Positions 55,101 through 63,118 of a stretch of DNA of 64,000 bases are shown one piece after another. Within the stretch, counting starts at the first letter, position 1. Every line of letters starts with the position of its first letter. The stretch comes from Dyadobacter sp. CY323 (GTDB taxonomy: Bacteria > Bacteroidota > Bacteroidia > Cytophagales > Spirosomataceae). The translations under genes were made by a program, and so were the position numbers. The notes below the pieces were generated by a model. It was not told the DNA's origin. It saw nothing but the letters and a program-made list of their open reading frames with translations, and searched no databases. The DNA lies in assembly GCF_021390245.1 (NCBI RefSeq), contig NZ_JAJUXH010000001.1, positions 310,001-374,000 on the forward strand, given 5' to 3'.

Positions 55101-55317
55101 CAATTACCTGCGTCTGAAAAACATCGAGCTAGGCTACAACCTACCATCGGAAATCGGCAGCAAAGTTGGTTTAGGCAATCTGAGGGTGTATGTAAATGGA
55201 CTTAACCTGTTCACTATTGATAAGATAAAAATCTGGGATCCGGAAGCGACTAATTCCAACGGACAATATTATCCGCAATCGAGAGTGCTAAACGCAGGTG
55301 TACGTGTAACTTTTTAA
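52102..55317 (+). CDS. SusC/RagA TonB-dependent outer-membrane transporter
   Basis: This is a 1071-residue outer-membrane protein. A signal peptide (to about 32, TAASAQD) is followed by a carboxypeptidase-regulatory-like domain (VKGKVNDDQGQGLPGVSVVV), then the TonB box region and plug (VVVGYGTAKKATLTGSV, NALIVVDGVPN, RAGNGVILITTKRG) and a 22-strand barrel ending VRVTF. It partners with SusD to import oligosaccharides or other large nutrients. The SusD gene starts 12 bases downstream. No sigma/anti-sigma or hybrid regulator lies next to it, so the inducer cannot be read off. Confidence 0.97.
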   Translation: MRISSRRRGRSLIRCFHSLFMALLVITAASAQDVTVKGKVNDDQGQGLPGVSVVVKGTSVGTVTDLEGNYTVNAPGAATIVFSYIGYITQEIPLGNKTSLDVKLLSDTKALEEVVVVGYGTAKKATLTGSVTAVKGGELQKAPATNLSNTLSGRLPGVSAVQASGEPGYDGSAIRIRGTNSLGNSNALIVVDGVPNRSGGLDRLNPADIESVSVLKDAAAAIYGSRAGNGVILITTKRGKTGKPQLSYDFNMGMGQPTRTPTMSNAAEYATIRNELQIYDNLAVGEWQGALQGFNTNGTYTRKDNGNVLNAVFTPTDIQKFRDGTDPLIHPNTDWYGSVIRKWSPQQRHNLQLTGGSDNIKYLASLGHINQEGNYVNSATGYKQYDMRLNLDTKINKYVSANLGLTLREEFRRFPNGGGAGDIFRMLMRGKPTEIAIWPDGRPGPDIENGQNPAVITTNTTGYNHDKRDYIQTNGSLEILIPGVEGLKVTAMAAIDKQLRRQKSFQKPWTLYFWDKKTYEADGTSPFLTGTVRSTFSDPRLQENASQELSIQLTGQVSYEKSINSHNFNVMAGIQREKVDADGFFAFRRYFISPVVDQLFAGGNPEQNIDNFDLFSRARLSYFGRAGYNYKEKYLAEFLWRVDGSYVFPKDGRFGFFPGVSAGWRVSEEDFWKNNINFMNNVKVRGSWGQMGAEPYFLGTENLAEYQYLSTMAFGSYVINDQVAKTLLETRVVNENFTWEVANNMNFGIEGTLFHDKIAFEFDYFVNNRSNILIPKAGSTPSSAGIDGKLPPQNLGKLQNKGWEFKVSYDGSSDDFTYSVSLNGGYAKNQIKYWDETPGAPAYQRTTGMPYNSFLAYQYDGVFRDQAEVDANPLDYSGITGTIRPGDMKFKDLNGDKKITADDKKRSEKTNRPQFTGGAAINLGYKAFDLSILFQGTLGGLQYIGQTESGDIGNYLKYAYDHRWTIDNPSSTEPRLANRNNTYYTNFDNAGANTYYLRSNNYLRLKNIELGYNLPSEIGSKVGLGNLRVYVNGLNLFTIDKIKIWDPEATNSNGQYYPQSRVLNAGVRVTF

Positions 55318-55329
55318 GGATTAACAAAA

Positions 55330-57210
55330 ATGAAACTGAAATATAAATATTGGATATTTTTTGCATCACTAGGTTCGATCGGACTGGTGGCATGCGATAC
55401 GGAATTTCTGGATGTAATTCCTCCGACTGAAATTCCAACAGAAGAAGTATGGAAAGAAGGAGCGTTGGCTGAGGGTTTTGTAACAGGCATTTACGCCGGT
55501 CTTCAGCAAGGTGGTTTGGGCGAGCAAATGCTTGCGTCGTTGAGCGACGAAGCAGTATTTACCCACACGGGCCGGAACATTAATACAGTCAATGAGGGAA
55601 GTTTGAGCCCTTCCAACCTGGGATGGGTGGATGATACCTATGGCTGGGGACCCATGTTTACCCGGATCCGGGCTGCAAACCAGGCAATTGCCAATCTGCC
55701 AGTTGCGACGTTCACAGATGAGACTTTGAGGGCCCGTTTGATGGGAGAAGCTTATTTCCTGCGCGCGTATTACTATCAGCAATTGGTTCGCTACTACGGT
55801 TCTGTGCCGATTATCACAAAGGTCTATAATCTGAACGAAGATTATTCCGTGACGCGCAACACGTATGAGGAATGTATCAACCGCATTGTTGTTGACTGCG
55901 ATAGTGCAGCCTTACTGTTAAAAGGTAAAACCATTGCAAAAGGACGTGCGAGCGAAGCAGCTGCACTGGCATTGAAATCACGGGTGCTTTTATATGCTGC
56001 GAGCGATCTGCATGATATTCCGACAGCAAAAGCGAAATCGAGTGTGATCTCGGGCTATCCAAACCCGGAATTTCTGGGTTACGTTTCCGGTGATCGCAAA
56101 GCGCGCTGGCAAATAGCTCAGGTTGCTGCAAAGGCGGCCCTGGATGCTACGGACGGCGGTTATAAACTGAACCTGACCGCGCCGGTATCGGCTGAACAAG
56201 GTAAGATCAACTACACTTCGATTGCAATGGGCGGTGCGAGTGGTGATAAAACACTGGACGCTTCTGCTGCGAGTGAAATCATTTTCGGTCGTTATTTTAC
56301 GCCAAGCTTAAACGAAGCTGCCCGTCAGGCAGGTTTGAACAATGGCCCGAACGGATACCACAACTGGGCTGGAAATACGCCGATCGGATTGCTGGTTGAC
56401 GACTATGAAATGATGGACGGAACGAAGTTCGCCTGGACCAATCCAACTCATAAAGCAGCTCCGTATGTAAACCGTGATCCGCGTTTCTACGCTACGGTCA
56501 TGTACGACGGCGCGCCCTGGAAACCACGTCCTTCCGATGCAAAAGATCCTGCAAATCAAATTCAGACAGGTTCTTACGATCTTTTGGATGACAAAGGCGC
56601 ATTAGTGAACCGTAAAGGACTCGATACCCGCAGCAGCTCGATCGAAGACTGGAATGGTAGCCGTACCGGTTATTACATGCGTAAGTTCATTGACCCAAAC
56701 CCTGCATTGTATGATAATACGGACCGCCAGAATATTCCATGGCCATTTTTCCGTGTGACCGAGAATGTATTCAACTACATTGAGGCGAGCATTGAACTGG
56801 GCCAGGATGCAATTGCACTGGAGTGGCTTAACAAGATCCGTTTCCGTGCCGGTATGCCTGCTTTGAAAGTAACCGGTGCGGCTTTGAAAGAAGCATATCG
56901 CCACGAAAAACGTATCGAGATGGCTTACGAGGAGCAACGTTACCACGATGCCCGTCGCTGGATGATCGCTCCGACCACATTGGGAAGACCATTGCAATAC
57001 ATTACGGTGATCGGTAAGTTCAAACCGGGTAAATCAATGAAGGAACCATATCATTATGATCCGACGGTGTACGATTATACTTATACTCCGATAGAAGAAA
57101 AATCGCACGAAAACCGGACTTGGGTAGACAAAATGTATTTCCGTCCTTTCAGCAGAGATGAAATCAACCGGAATGCAAAACTGGTTCAGAACCCAGGTTA
57201 CGATAAGTAA
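55330..57210 (+). CDS. RagB/SusD family nutrient-uptake lipoprotein
   Basis: This 626-residue protein has a lipoprotein signal (IGLVACDTEF, lipidated Cys at about 22). SusD helical TPR-like scaffold motifs: EEVWKEGALAEGFVTGIYAG, AYFLRAYYYQQLVRYYGSVP, INRIV.DCDSAA, EKRIEMAYEEQRYHDARRW and NPGYDK. It forms the lid of the SusC transporter at the cell surface. No glycoside hydrolase follows directly in this operon, unlike many PULs; a strong terminator closes it. Confidence 0.97.
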   Translation: MKLKYKYWIFFASLGSIGLVACDTEFLDVIPPTEIPTEEVWKEGALAEGFVTGIYAGLQQGGLGEQMLASLSDEAVFTHTGRNINTVNEGSLSPSNLGWVDDTYGWGPMFTRIRAANQAIANLPVATFTDETLRARLMGEAYFLRAYYYQQLVRYYGSVPIITKVYNLNEDYSVTRNTYEECINRIVVDCDSAALLLKGKTIAKGRASEAAALALKSRVLLYAASDLHDIPTAKAKSSVISGYPNPEFLGYVSGDRKARWQIAQVAAKAALDATDGGYKLNLTAPVSAEQGKINYTSIAMGGASGDKTLDASAASEIIFGRYFTPSLNEAARQAGLNNGPNGYHNWAGNTPIGLLVDDYEMMDGTKFAWTNPTHKAAPYVNRDPRFYATVMYDGAPWKPRPSDAKDPANQIQTGSYDLLDDKGALVNRKGLDTRSSSIEDWNGSRTGYYMRKFIDPNPALYDNTDRQNIPWPFFRVTENVFNYIEASIELGQDAIALEWLNKIRFRAGMPALKVTGAALKEAYRHEKRIEMAYEEQRYHDARRWMIAPTTLGRPLQYITVIGKFKPGKSMKEPYHYDPTVYDYTYTPIEEKSHENRTWVDKMYFRPFSRDEINRNAKLVQNPGYDK

Positions 57211-57226
57211 GTTTTAATGGTAAAAA

Positions 57227-57268
57227 CAAGAGAACCGCGCCTCGGAAGGTGCGGTTCTCTTGTTTTTT
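57227..57268 (+). terminator. Rho-independent terminator of SusC/SusD operon
   Basis: A perfect 12-bp stem (57227-57238 with 57251-57262), 12-base loop, then six T. Confidence 0.93.
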
Positions 57269-57357
57269 ATATACTTTAAATTAAATGAAAACTGACCCAA
57301 AATCCTACAAATCGGGGAGTAGAGTAAACACTACTAATATGATAGACTTTTTTTAAG

Positions 57358-57390
57358 TTGTTGATTTTTAGTTACTTAGATATGTTGGTA
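57358..57390 (+). promoter_or_regulatory. Candidate promoter for PepSY-like gene
   Basis: TATGTTGG (about 57382-57389) is one base off TAnnTTTG, with TTG triplets about 20 bases upstream. It precedes the secreted protein gene by about 80 bases. Confidence 0.35.
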
Positions 57391-57466
57391 CAATCCTGTT
57401 AACAATTCAGGCAACAGTGCAGATGCACGAACAAATGAAAATCAATTGTCTAAAAAACGAAAGATC

Positions 57467-57856
57467 ATGAAAAAGCTAATAGTATCGGCATTTGCCTTAA
57501 CACTTATCTCTTTCGCCTCTGTTCAGGCTCAAACCACTCAGCAGGCAACGCAGCCGACCCAACAAGAGGCGGTAACAACACAAGAAGCGGCGACGACTGC
57601 TACCGAAGCGGCGACCACTGAAAAACCAGTAGTTGCGCAAAAAGCTTCAAAAGAAGATAAGGTTGTAGTGAAACCAGAAGACTTGCCGGAAGGAATTAAG
57701 AAAACCATTAAAGGCGAAGAATTTTCGGGCTGGACCGTCAAAAAAGCGTTTTTGGTAACAGAACCAAACAATACGCAATACTATGAATTACAAGTCGGGA
57801 ACGGAAAAGAAAACGCCCGGGTAAAACTAGATAAAAACGGAAATAACGTAGGGTAA
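57467..57856 (+). CDS. Secreted PepSY-like protein
   Basis: This is a 129-residue protein with a signal peptide (MKKLIVSAFALTLISFASVQ, cleavage near AQT). A low-complexity Thr/Gln/Ala/Glu linker (about 22-55) leads to a PepSY-like (BLIP-fold) domain: VKPEDLPEGIKKTIKGE...FSGWTVKKAF and YYELQVGNGKENARVKLDKNG. These domains are common small periplasmic modules in Bacteroidota, thought to modulate peptidases or signalling; role here unknown. An upstream in-frame ATG (57446) lies before the leader. A perfect-palindrome terminator follows. Confidence 0.8.
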   Translation: MKKLIVSAFALTLISFASVQAQTTQQATQPTQQEAVTTQEAATTATEAATTEKPVVAQKASKEDKVVVKPEDLPEGIKKTIKGEEFSGWTVKKAFLVTEPNNTQYYELQVGNGKENARVKLDKNGNNVG

Positions 57857-57883
57857 TTAAAACAACCCAACCTCAAGTGAATC

Positions 57884-57912
57884 AAGCCGGAAAATTTTCC
57901 GGCTTTTTTTAT
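57884..57912 (+). terminator. Rho-independent terminator
   Basis: AAGCCGGAAAATTTTCCGGCTT (57884-57905), fully self-complementary, followed by TTTTTT. Confidence 0.9.
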
Positions 57913-57965
57913 GCTTTACAAACTATCTTTAATCTTTTCTAAACGCTTACTATTTCTGAATTTAA

Positions 57966-59702
57966 ATGTACCTCTCTAAGTTTTATTCGCTGGCCTTAGT
58001 GGCTGCCGTTTTGAGTTTGTCCAATTGTTCACGCACTACTAAAACACCGAAATCCGCTACTGTCGCTAGTGTAGAAACAGATGCCGGGAAACAGTTATTT
58101 ACGACGAATTGCGTGTCCTGCCATGCATTGGAACAAGAAGAAATCGGGCCCAGGCTTGGCGGGATTACCAGCCTGCTATCCGAGCAGGAACTGCTGGCAT
58201 TTATTAAAAACCCAAACCAGGCGATTGAAAAAGGCGACAAAAGAGCCATTAACCTGACCCGCCGTTACAAGATGATCATGCCGCCGTTTGATTTCCTTAA
58301 AGATGAAGAAATCAAGTCCATTTTAGCCTATATCGGTCAGGAAACGAAGTTGCATGACATCAAGCCCTTGTATGTAAATACAAATAATGTAGCGGATTTA
58401 CAGGAGCGTCTGGCAGCCCCGATCAAAGGTTCCGCACTCAGGATGGAGCTCGAAGACGTTATTACAATACCTGCATCGAGTGACAAAATGCCTCGTACCC
58501 GCATTGCCAATATGCGGCCTCATCCTGCTGCAAACGGAACTCTTTTCGTGAGCGATCAGAGAGGATTAATTTATCAGATTAGTGGCGGAAAGGCCAGTAC
58601 CTTTCTGGATATCAGGCCCGTGGTCGAAAATTACATCAACGAACCTGGCTTGGGAACAGGTTTGGGCAGTTTTGCATTTCATCCCGATTATTTAAACAAC
58701 GGGTTGATTTACATAACCCATACTGAGTCTTTCAAAGGAAAAAAAGCCGATTTTGAATTTCCTGATTCAATCAAGGTGGCCTTGCAATGGGTTGTTTCTG
58801 AATGGAAAATGAAGGATGTGAAAAGTTCGGTTTTTGAAGGATCCAGACGTGAACTTCTACGCATTAATGTGCCTGGCGTGGTGCACGGAACGCAGGATAT
58901 CGGGTTTGTGCCGGATATTAAAAAAGGGGATCCCGATTATGGCTTGTTATATGTTGGAACTGGGGACGGTGGCTCCACGATTGCAAAACACCCGGAGCTT
59001 TGCTACAAAATAACCTCGCTTTTAGGGACGATCATTCGCATTGACCCGCTCGGGAACAATAGTAAAAACGGTAATTATGGAATCCCGGCGGACAATCCAT
59101 TTGTTAATGAAAACGATCCGGCGACTTACAAGGAAATTTATGCTTATGGTTTTCGAAATCCGCACAGGTTGTCGTGGGATATGACAAATGGACGGAAAAT
59201 GTTCAGTACGGAAGTGGGAGAGTCTAATTTTGAGGAGATTAATGTGATTGAGAAAGGCGGCGATTACGGCTGGAATGTACAGGAGGGTAATTACGGTATT
59301 TCTTCCAAAGACTTGAAAAATGTGTACAAACTTCCGGAAACGGAGTCTTCAAAAACCATCAGACCATTTGCATTATATGATCATTTTGATGGCAGTGCAA
59401 TCAGTGGAGGCGCAGTGTATGAGGGTAAACTCGATGCTTTAAGAAACAAATACATACTCGGGGATATCGTGAGCGGCAGATTGTTTTATGTCAATATAGA
59501 CAAAAATCTGAGCGACTCGACCATGCACGAACTCGCGATTGTTCAGGGAGGCAAAGAAGTTAACCTGGTAGACTTGTCCGGTTCGAAACGGGTAGATGTT
59601 CGGATCGAATACGATCGTTTTACCAGGGAAATGTATATCATGACTAAACCTGACGGCAAAATCAGGAGGATTACCAAGGCATATTTTGATAAAAAACCAT
59701 GA
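57966..59702 (+). CDS. Cytochrome c / glucose-sorbosone dehydrogenase fusion lipoprotein
   Basis: This is a 578-residue protein. The lipoprotein signal ends LSLSNCSRTT. A class I cytochrome c follows (C49VSC52H53, methionine ligand in MIMPPFDFLKD). A six-bladed beta-propeller of the PQQ-dependent sugar (sorbosone/aldose) dehydrogenase type occupies about 150-578 (GLGTGLGSFAFHPDY, VGTGDGG, YGFRNPHRLSWD, EVGESNFEEINVI, SGGAVYEG). It oxidises sugars or aldoses in the periplasm and would pass electrons straight to its own heme. It is a single gene. Confidence 0.92.
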   Translation: MYLSKFYSLALVAAVLSLSNCSRTTKTPKSATVASVETDAGKQLFTTNCVSCHALEQEEIGPRLGGITSLLSEQELLAFIKNPNQAIEKGDKRAINLTRRYKMIMPPFDFLKDEEIKSILAYIGQETKLHDIKPLYVNTNNVADLQERLAAPIKGSALRMELEDVITIPASSDKMPRTRIANMRPHPAANGTLFVSDQRGLIYQISGGKASTFLDIRPVVENYINEPGLGTGLGSFAFHPDYLNNGLIYITHTESFKGKKADFEFPDSIKVALQWVVSEWKMKDVKSSVFEGSRRELLRINVPGVVHGTQDIGFVPDIKKGDPDYGLLYVGTGDGGSTIAKHPELCYKITSLLGTIIRIDPLGNNSKNGNYGIPADNPFVNENDPATYKEIYAYGFRNPHRLSWDMTNGRKMFSTEVGESNFEEINVIEKGGDYGWNVQEGNYGISSKDLKNVYKLPETESSKTIRPFALYDHFDGSAISGGAVYEGKLDALRNKYILGDIVSGRLFYVNIDKNLSDSTMHELAIVQGGKEVNLVDLSGSKRVDVRIEYDRFTREMYIMTKPDGKIRRITKAYFDKKP

Positions 59703-59845
59703 CCAGGTGCCGTTTATAAATTGCTGCGAACCGACAAATAACTGGAAAGCGAGTATTTGAAAGACTGAGACTATCTTGTTTTGCTGCCTGATTTTACACG
59801 CAGGCAGTGTAACTATCAGGCAGTCGTTTTCTCAAATATCATCCC

Positions 59846-60556
59846 ATGCTCGTCACATACGGTTATTTTGGATTAATTGCGATATATGCGTCTTTGCTGC
59901 TTGTGTCAATTGCACATTACCTCATTACCGAAAGCCCGACGGGCGATCGGTCCGTTGCATGGGCTACCGGAATTTTCTACCTGATCGGATTAAGTTTTGT
60001 CACGTTGCTGGCATTGTTTCTCTGGGAGGATAAACCTACGGGACTTGCCATACTGGTCACTCCATTGCTATTTTTAGCCTGGCCTGTTTTACAAAGCAAG
60101 GCCAGGCATTTTTACATTTGGATGCCGCTCCCGGGAACCGGTAACCCGCTCACAATCTGCATTATCAATCAAACGGATGCGATTGTACAGACCCAGTTCG
60201 AATGCTGGGCAGGAAAGCAGAATGGCTCAAAATTTTCGCTCCTGAAAACGCTTGATTTCTTTTCCCAGCCCCTCGAAACGAGCTTCCATAAAATGTCCGC
60301 GCACGAACTGGGTTTACTTGCCCACAAGTCGAGGTATGTTCGCATATCTTCTTATGAATGCGTAAATGAAGAGGGATCTGATCATACATATCTGAAGAGG
60401 ATTGAGCCGTGTATGCAGTTTAAGATTGCAGCTTCGAAAGATTTTTTACATACCGAATACCTGGTTACGATTCACGAGGACGACAATTCCGATGCATTCC
60501 GGTCCGAAGTTGAATTGCTGAAAAGGACGAACATGTATTCCAAAGGTACCTTTTAA
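59846..60556 (+). CDS. Membrane protein of unknown function
   Basis: This is a 236-residue protein, family not recognised. Three hydrophobic helices lie near the N-terminus (about 5-25, 40-60, 66-85), then a soluble domain of about 145 residues (IWMPLPGTGNPLTICIINQT...). The C-terminal domain is mixed strand/helix. The next gene starts 8 bases later, so they form a two-gene unit. Confidence 0.7.
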   Translation: MLVTYGYFGLIAIYASLLLVSIAHYLITESPTGDRSVAWATGIFYLIGLSFVTLLALFLWEDKPTGLAILVTPLLFLAWPVLQSKARHFYIWMPLPGTGNPLTICIINQTDAIVQTQFECWAGKQNGSKFSLLKTLDFFSQPLETSFHKMSAHELGLLAHKSRYVRISSYECVNEEGSDHTYLKRIEPCMQFKIAASKDFLHTEYLVTIHEDDNSDAFRSEVELLKRTNMYSKGTF

Positions 60557-60563
60557 TGCGGCT

Positions 60564-61508
60564 ATGAAACTTGAACTGATCAAGACCTCGACACTGCCAT
60601 TTGCCAGATACGAAAAGTCAATCTGGGTTTCTGAGAAGGAATCATCATTCTACCTCTCCGATATATGGCACATTACCCGCATTAACATTACCGACCTGTT
60701 TTCCGAAAACGTACTATACAAAGCGCCGACCGAGGAGGCAGCCTACTCAATGAGAGGGATTTATGACAAAAGACTTCCAGATCCATTGTACGATGAGATT
60801 AGCAGCCAGGGATTTTCTGGGTTCAGGCTTTTATCCAAGCGGGAGTATGATCAGATGGATGTCAATGCCGGCTCCATCTCTTACCTCGATTATGCAAACC
60901 GCCTCGGGCCGGTAGCCCAGTTTTTACCCATTTCCACCGCTCAGAATATACTTTTTACGTTCGGAAGCAAGTCCATTTCCATGTATCGGTTTCAGGAAAA
61001 TACATTGCAGGAATTTGGAAAGATAAAAACGAAAGGAAAGACGCTCGGCCAGGTTTATCTCCATCCCTGCGAAGACCTGATCTTTTACGGTACCAATTAC
61101 AGCGAGATTTACGGGCAACATTTTAGGGTGGATGGATTTGGTAAAAGTGTTAAAATCGATGATCTGCAAAAACCACTTTACCAGATAAATTTTGCCGGAG
61201 ACGGAAAATACCTCATCGTAGCTGGAATGGGGTATCTTACATTTTATGAATATACAATGAACGCTTTTGCCCCGGTTCATACCATACACACCTCCACACG
61301 ATCATTTGAAATAATGAACAACTATCTAATCCTGAACAAAGGAATGCACGGAATCGAAATCTACGATATGGCTGCTCATTTTAAAAAGATAGCCCACCTC
61401 GAAATCCCTTTCGCGATTGACAGGATGGTTTTAAACAAAACGGAAAAAGTGCTGCTCGCAATAAGTACGCCTGCGGGATCAATGGGTTTCATCAAAATTT
61501 CCACATAA
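60564..61508 (+). CDS. Unknown protein, propeller-like strands
   Basis: This is a 314-residue protein without a signal peptide. Repeated beta-strand units (QVYLHPCEDLIFYGTNYSEIYG, YQINFAGDGKYLIVAGMGYL) resemble a WD40/YVTN-type propeller, but no family is recognised with certainty. It is 8 bases after the membrane protein gene and presumably works with it on the cytoplasmic side. Confidence 0.65.
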   Translation: MKLELIKTSTLPFARYEKSIWVSEKESSFYLSDIWHITRINITDLFSENVLYKAPTEEAAYSMRGIYDKRLPDPLYDEISSQGFSGFRLLSKREYDQMDVNAGSISYLDYANRLGPVAQFLPISTAQNILFTFGSKSISMYRFQENTLQEFGKIKTKGKTLGQVYLHPCEDLIFYGTNYSEIYGQHFRVDGFGKSVKIDDLQKPLYQINFAGDGKYLIVAGMGYLTFYEYTMNAFAPVHTIHTSTRSFEIMNNYLILNKGMHGIEIYDMAAHFKKIAHLEIPFAIDRMVLNKTEKVLLAISTPAGSMGFIKIST

Positions 61509-61578
61509 AATGTGAAAACGCTGCCAACCAATTTTCACCTGAATGTTTCTTTTACGTATAAGCTATAACACAACTACC

Positions 61579-62004
61579 ATGAAAAAAACAATCCTATTTG
61601 CCATGATCTGTTTCGCAGCTGTTTCCTGCGATAAAAAGGACGAAGCTACTCCGCAGGTCGAACTAAAAACCACCAGCGTACCCTACCGCCAGTTGACCAC
61701 TGTTGCCGCTTCCGGGGAAGATCTTAAAGTAGATCTACGAGAAGTAAATGACAGCCGGTGCCCCAAAAACGTAGTTTGCGTTCAAATGGGAAGTGCTCAG
61801 ATCAAATTCAATGTATCGGATGGAAAAGAGCAGACAGATGTGAGCCTGACTTTTAAAGGTGACCGCAAAACAGATTTTCAGACATTTACATTAGGTGGTG
61901 AAAATTTTGTCCTGAGTGTCAGTGAAGTACTTCCTTACCCCGACACGAACGAGTCACCGAAGCTGGAAGATTACAAAGTGAATGTCTCGATTGAAAAAAA
62001 ATAG
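61579..62004 (+). CDS. Lipoprotein of unknown function
   Basis: This is a 141-residue protein with a lipobox AAVSC (Cys17), starting MKKTILFAMICFAAVSCDKK. The mature part is a small beta-rich domain with two further Cys (DSRCPKNVVCVQMGSAQIKF), likely a disulphide. A terminator hairpin follows. Family not named. Confidence 0.75.
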   Translation: MKKTILFAMICFAAVSCDKKDEATPQVELKTTSVPYRQLTTVAASGEDLKVDLREVNDSRCPKNVVCVQMGSAQIKFNVSDGKEQTDVSLTFKGDRKTDFQTFTLGGENFVLSVSEVLPYPDTNESPKLEDYKVNVSIEKK

Positions 62005-62027
62005 TATCGTAGATTTGGTGTGAGTTG

Positions 62028-62070
62028 AGAAAGGAGTCCGGAATTTGTCCTGGCTCCTTTTCTGTTTTTA
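62028..62070 (+). terminator. Rho-independent terminator
   Basis: AGAAAGGAG (62028-62036) pairs with CTCCTTTTCT (62054-62063), with an inner TCCGG/CCTGG pairing, followed by a T run. Confidence 0.8.
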
Positions 62071-62137
62071 CGGTTTCAGCAAAGCATTTTTAATTTTTGT
62101 TATGTAAATTGAAGCTTGTCAGAAAAGAGACAGGATA

Positions 62138-63073
62138 ATGAAAGATGAATTCTCGAGAAGGGAAATGGTGAAAAAACTCGTAGCATCGGGGAGCGGAATT
62201 GCATTCAGTCCGTTGCTGTCTTTCGCGTATAATACTCCAAAACCAATGCTTTTAGAAAGAAAAATACCGTCTTCCGGCGAAATGTTACCTGTTGTCGGCC
62301 TGGGTTCCTGGCAGCAGTTTGACGTCGGAGCAAACGCTGCTGAACGTAACCCGTTGAAAGATGTACTGACTAAAATGCACGAGCTGGGTGGCAAAATGAT
62401 CGATGCCTCGCCAATGTATGGTCGGTCAGAAGGCACGATTGGCGACCTGACCGACGAACTGAAACTAAATGACAAGTTTTTCTTAGCCACAAAAGTCTGG
62501 ATAACAGGAAAACAGCAGGGAATGGATCAGATGAACGATTCTTTCCGGAAAATGAAGCGTACCAAAATGGACCTCATGCAGGTACACAATCTGCAGGATT
62601 GGCAAACGCATTTGAATACCCTGAAATCCTGGAAAGAACAAGGAAAGGTGCGGTATATTGGCATTACGCATTATACGGATTCAGCGCACGCGCGACTGGA
62701 AGAGATTGTGCGGTCAAAAGCAGTGGATTTCGTTCAGTTTAACTACTCGATACGTTCGCGAAATGCGGAGAAAAGTTTGCTTGATGCGGCTAGGGACAAC
62801 AATGTAGCTGTAATTATCAATGAGCCGTTCGAACAAGGTGCATTGTTTCGTGCGATTAAAGGCAAAGAATTGCCCGAGTGGGCGAGCGATTATGACATTA
62901 AATCCTGGGCGCAATTTTTCCTCAAATACATCATCAGCAACAAAGCAGTAACCTGCGTTATTCCCGGGACTTCGGATGTAAAACATCTGGTCGACAATTT
63001 GTCGGCGGGTATCGGGAAATTACCGGATGAGGCTGGTCGTAAGAAAATGATAAGCTGGATCGAAAATATATAA
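62138..63073 (+). CDS. Exported aldo/keto reductase
   Basis: This is a 311-residue AKR with a twin-arginine-like leader (FSRREMVKKLVASGSGIAFS). Tetrad residues: Asp/Tyr in MIDASPMYGRSEGTIGDL, Lys in FLATKVW and His in LMQVHNL. NADPH-dependent AKR folding before export suits the Tat route. Physiological substrate unknown, probably a carbonyl sugar or aldehyde in the periplasm. Convergent with the quinoprotein gene. Confidence 0.9.
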   Translation: MKDEFSRREMVKKLVASGSGIAFSPLLSFAYNTPKPMLLERKIPSSGEMLPVVGLGSWQQFDVGANAAERNPLKDVLTKMHELGGKMIDASPMYGRSEGTIGDLTDELKLNDKFFLATKVWITGKQQGMDQMNDSFRKMKRTKMDLMQVHNLQDWQTHLNTLKSWKEQGKVRYIGITHYTDSAHARLEEIVRSKAVDFVQFNYSIRSRNAEKSLLDAARDNNVAVIINEPFEQGALFRAIKGKELPEWASDYDIKSWAQFFLKYIISNKAVTCVIPGTSDVKHLVDNLSAGIGKLPDEAGRKKMISWIENI

Positions 63074-63085
63074 GCTCTCTAATAG

Positions 63086-63118
63086 GTTGCATTTGCACTA
63101 TTCAAGCGCAAATGCAAC
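63086..63118. terminator. Inverted repeat between convergent genes
   Basis: A perfect 11-bp stem (GTTGCATTTGC 63086-63096, GCAAATGCAAC 63108-63118) with an 11-base loop overlaps the last codons of the quinoprotein gene. It could terminate the plus-strand gene; the T run is weak. Confidence 0.5.
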
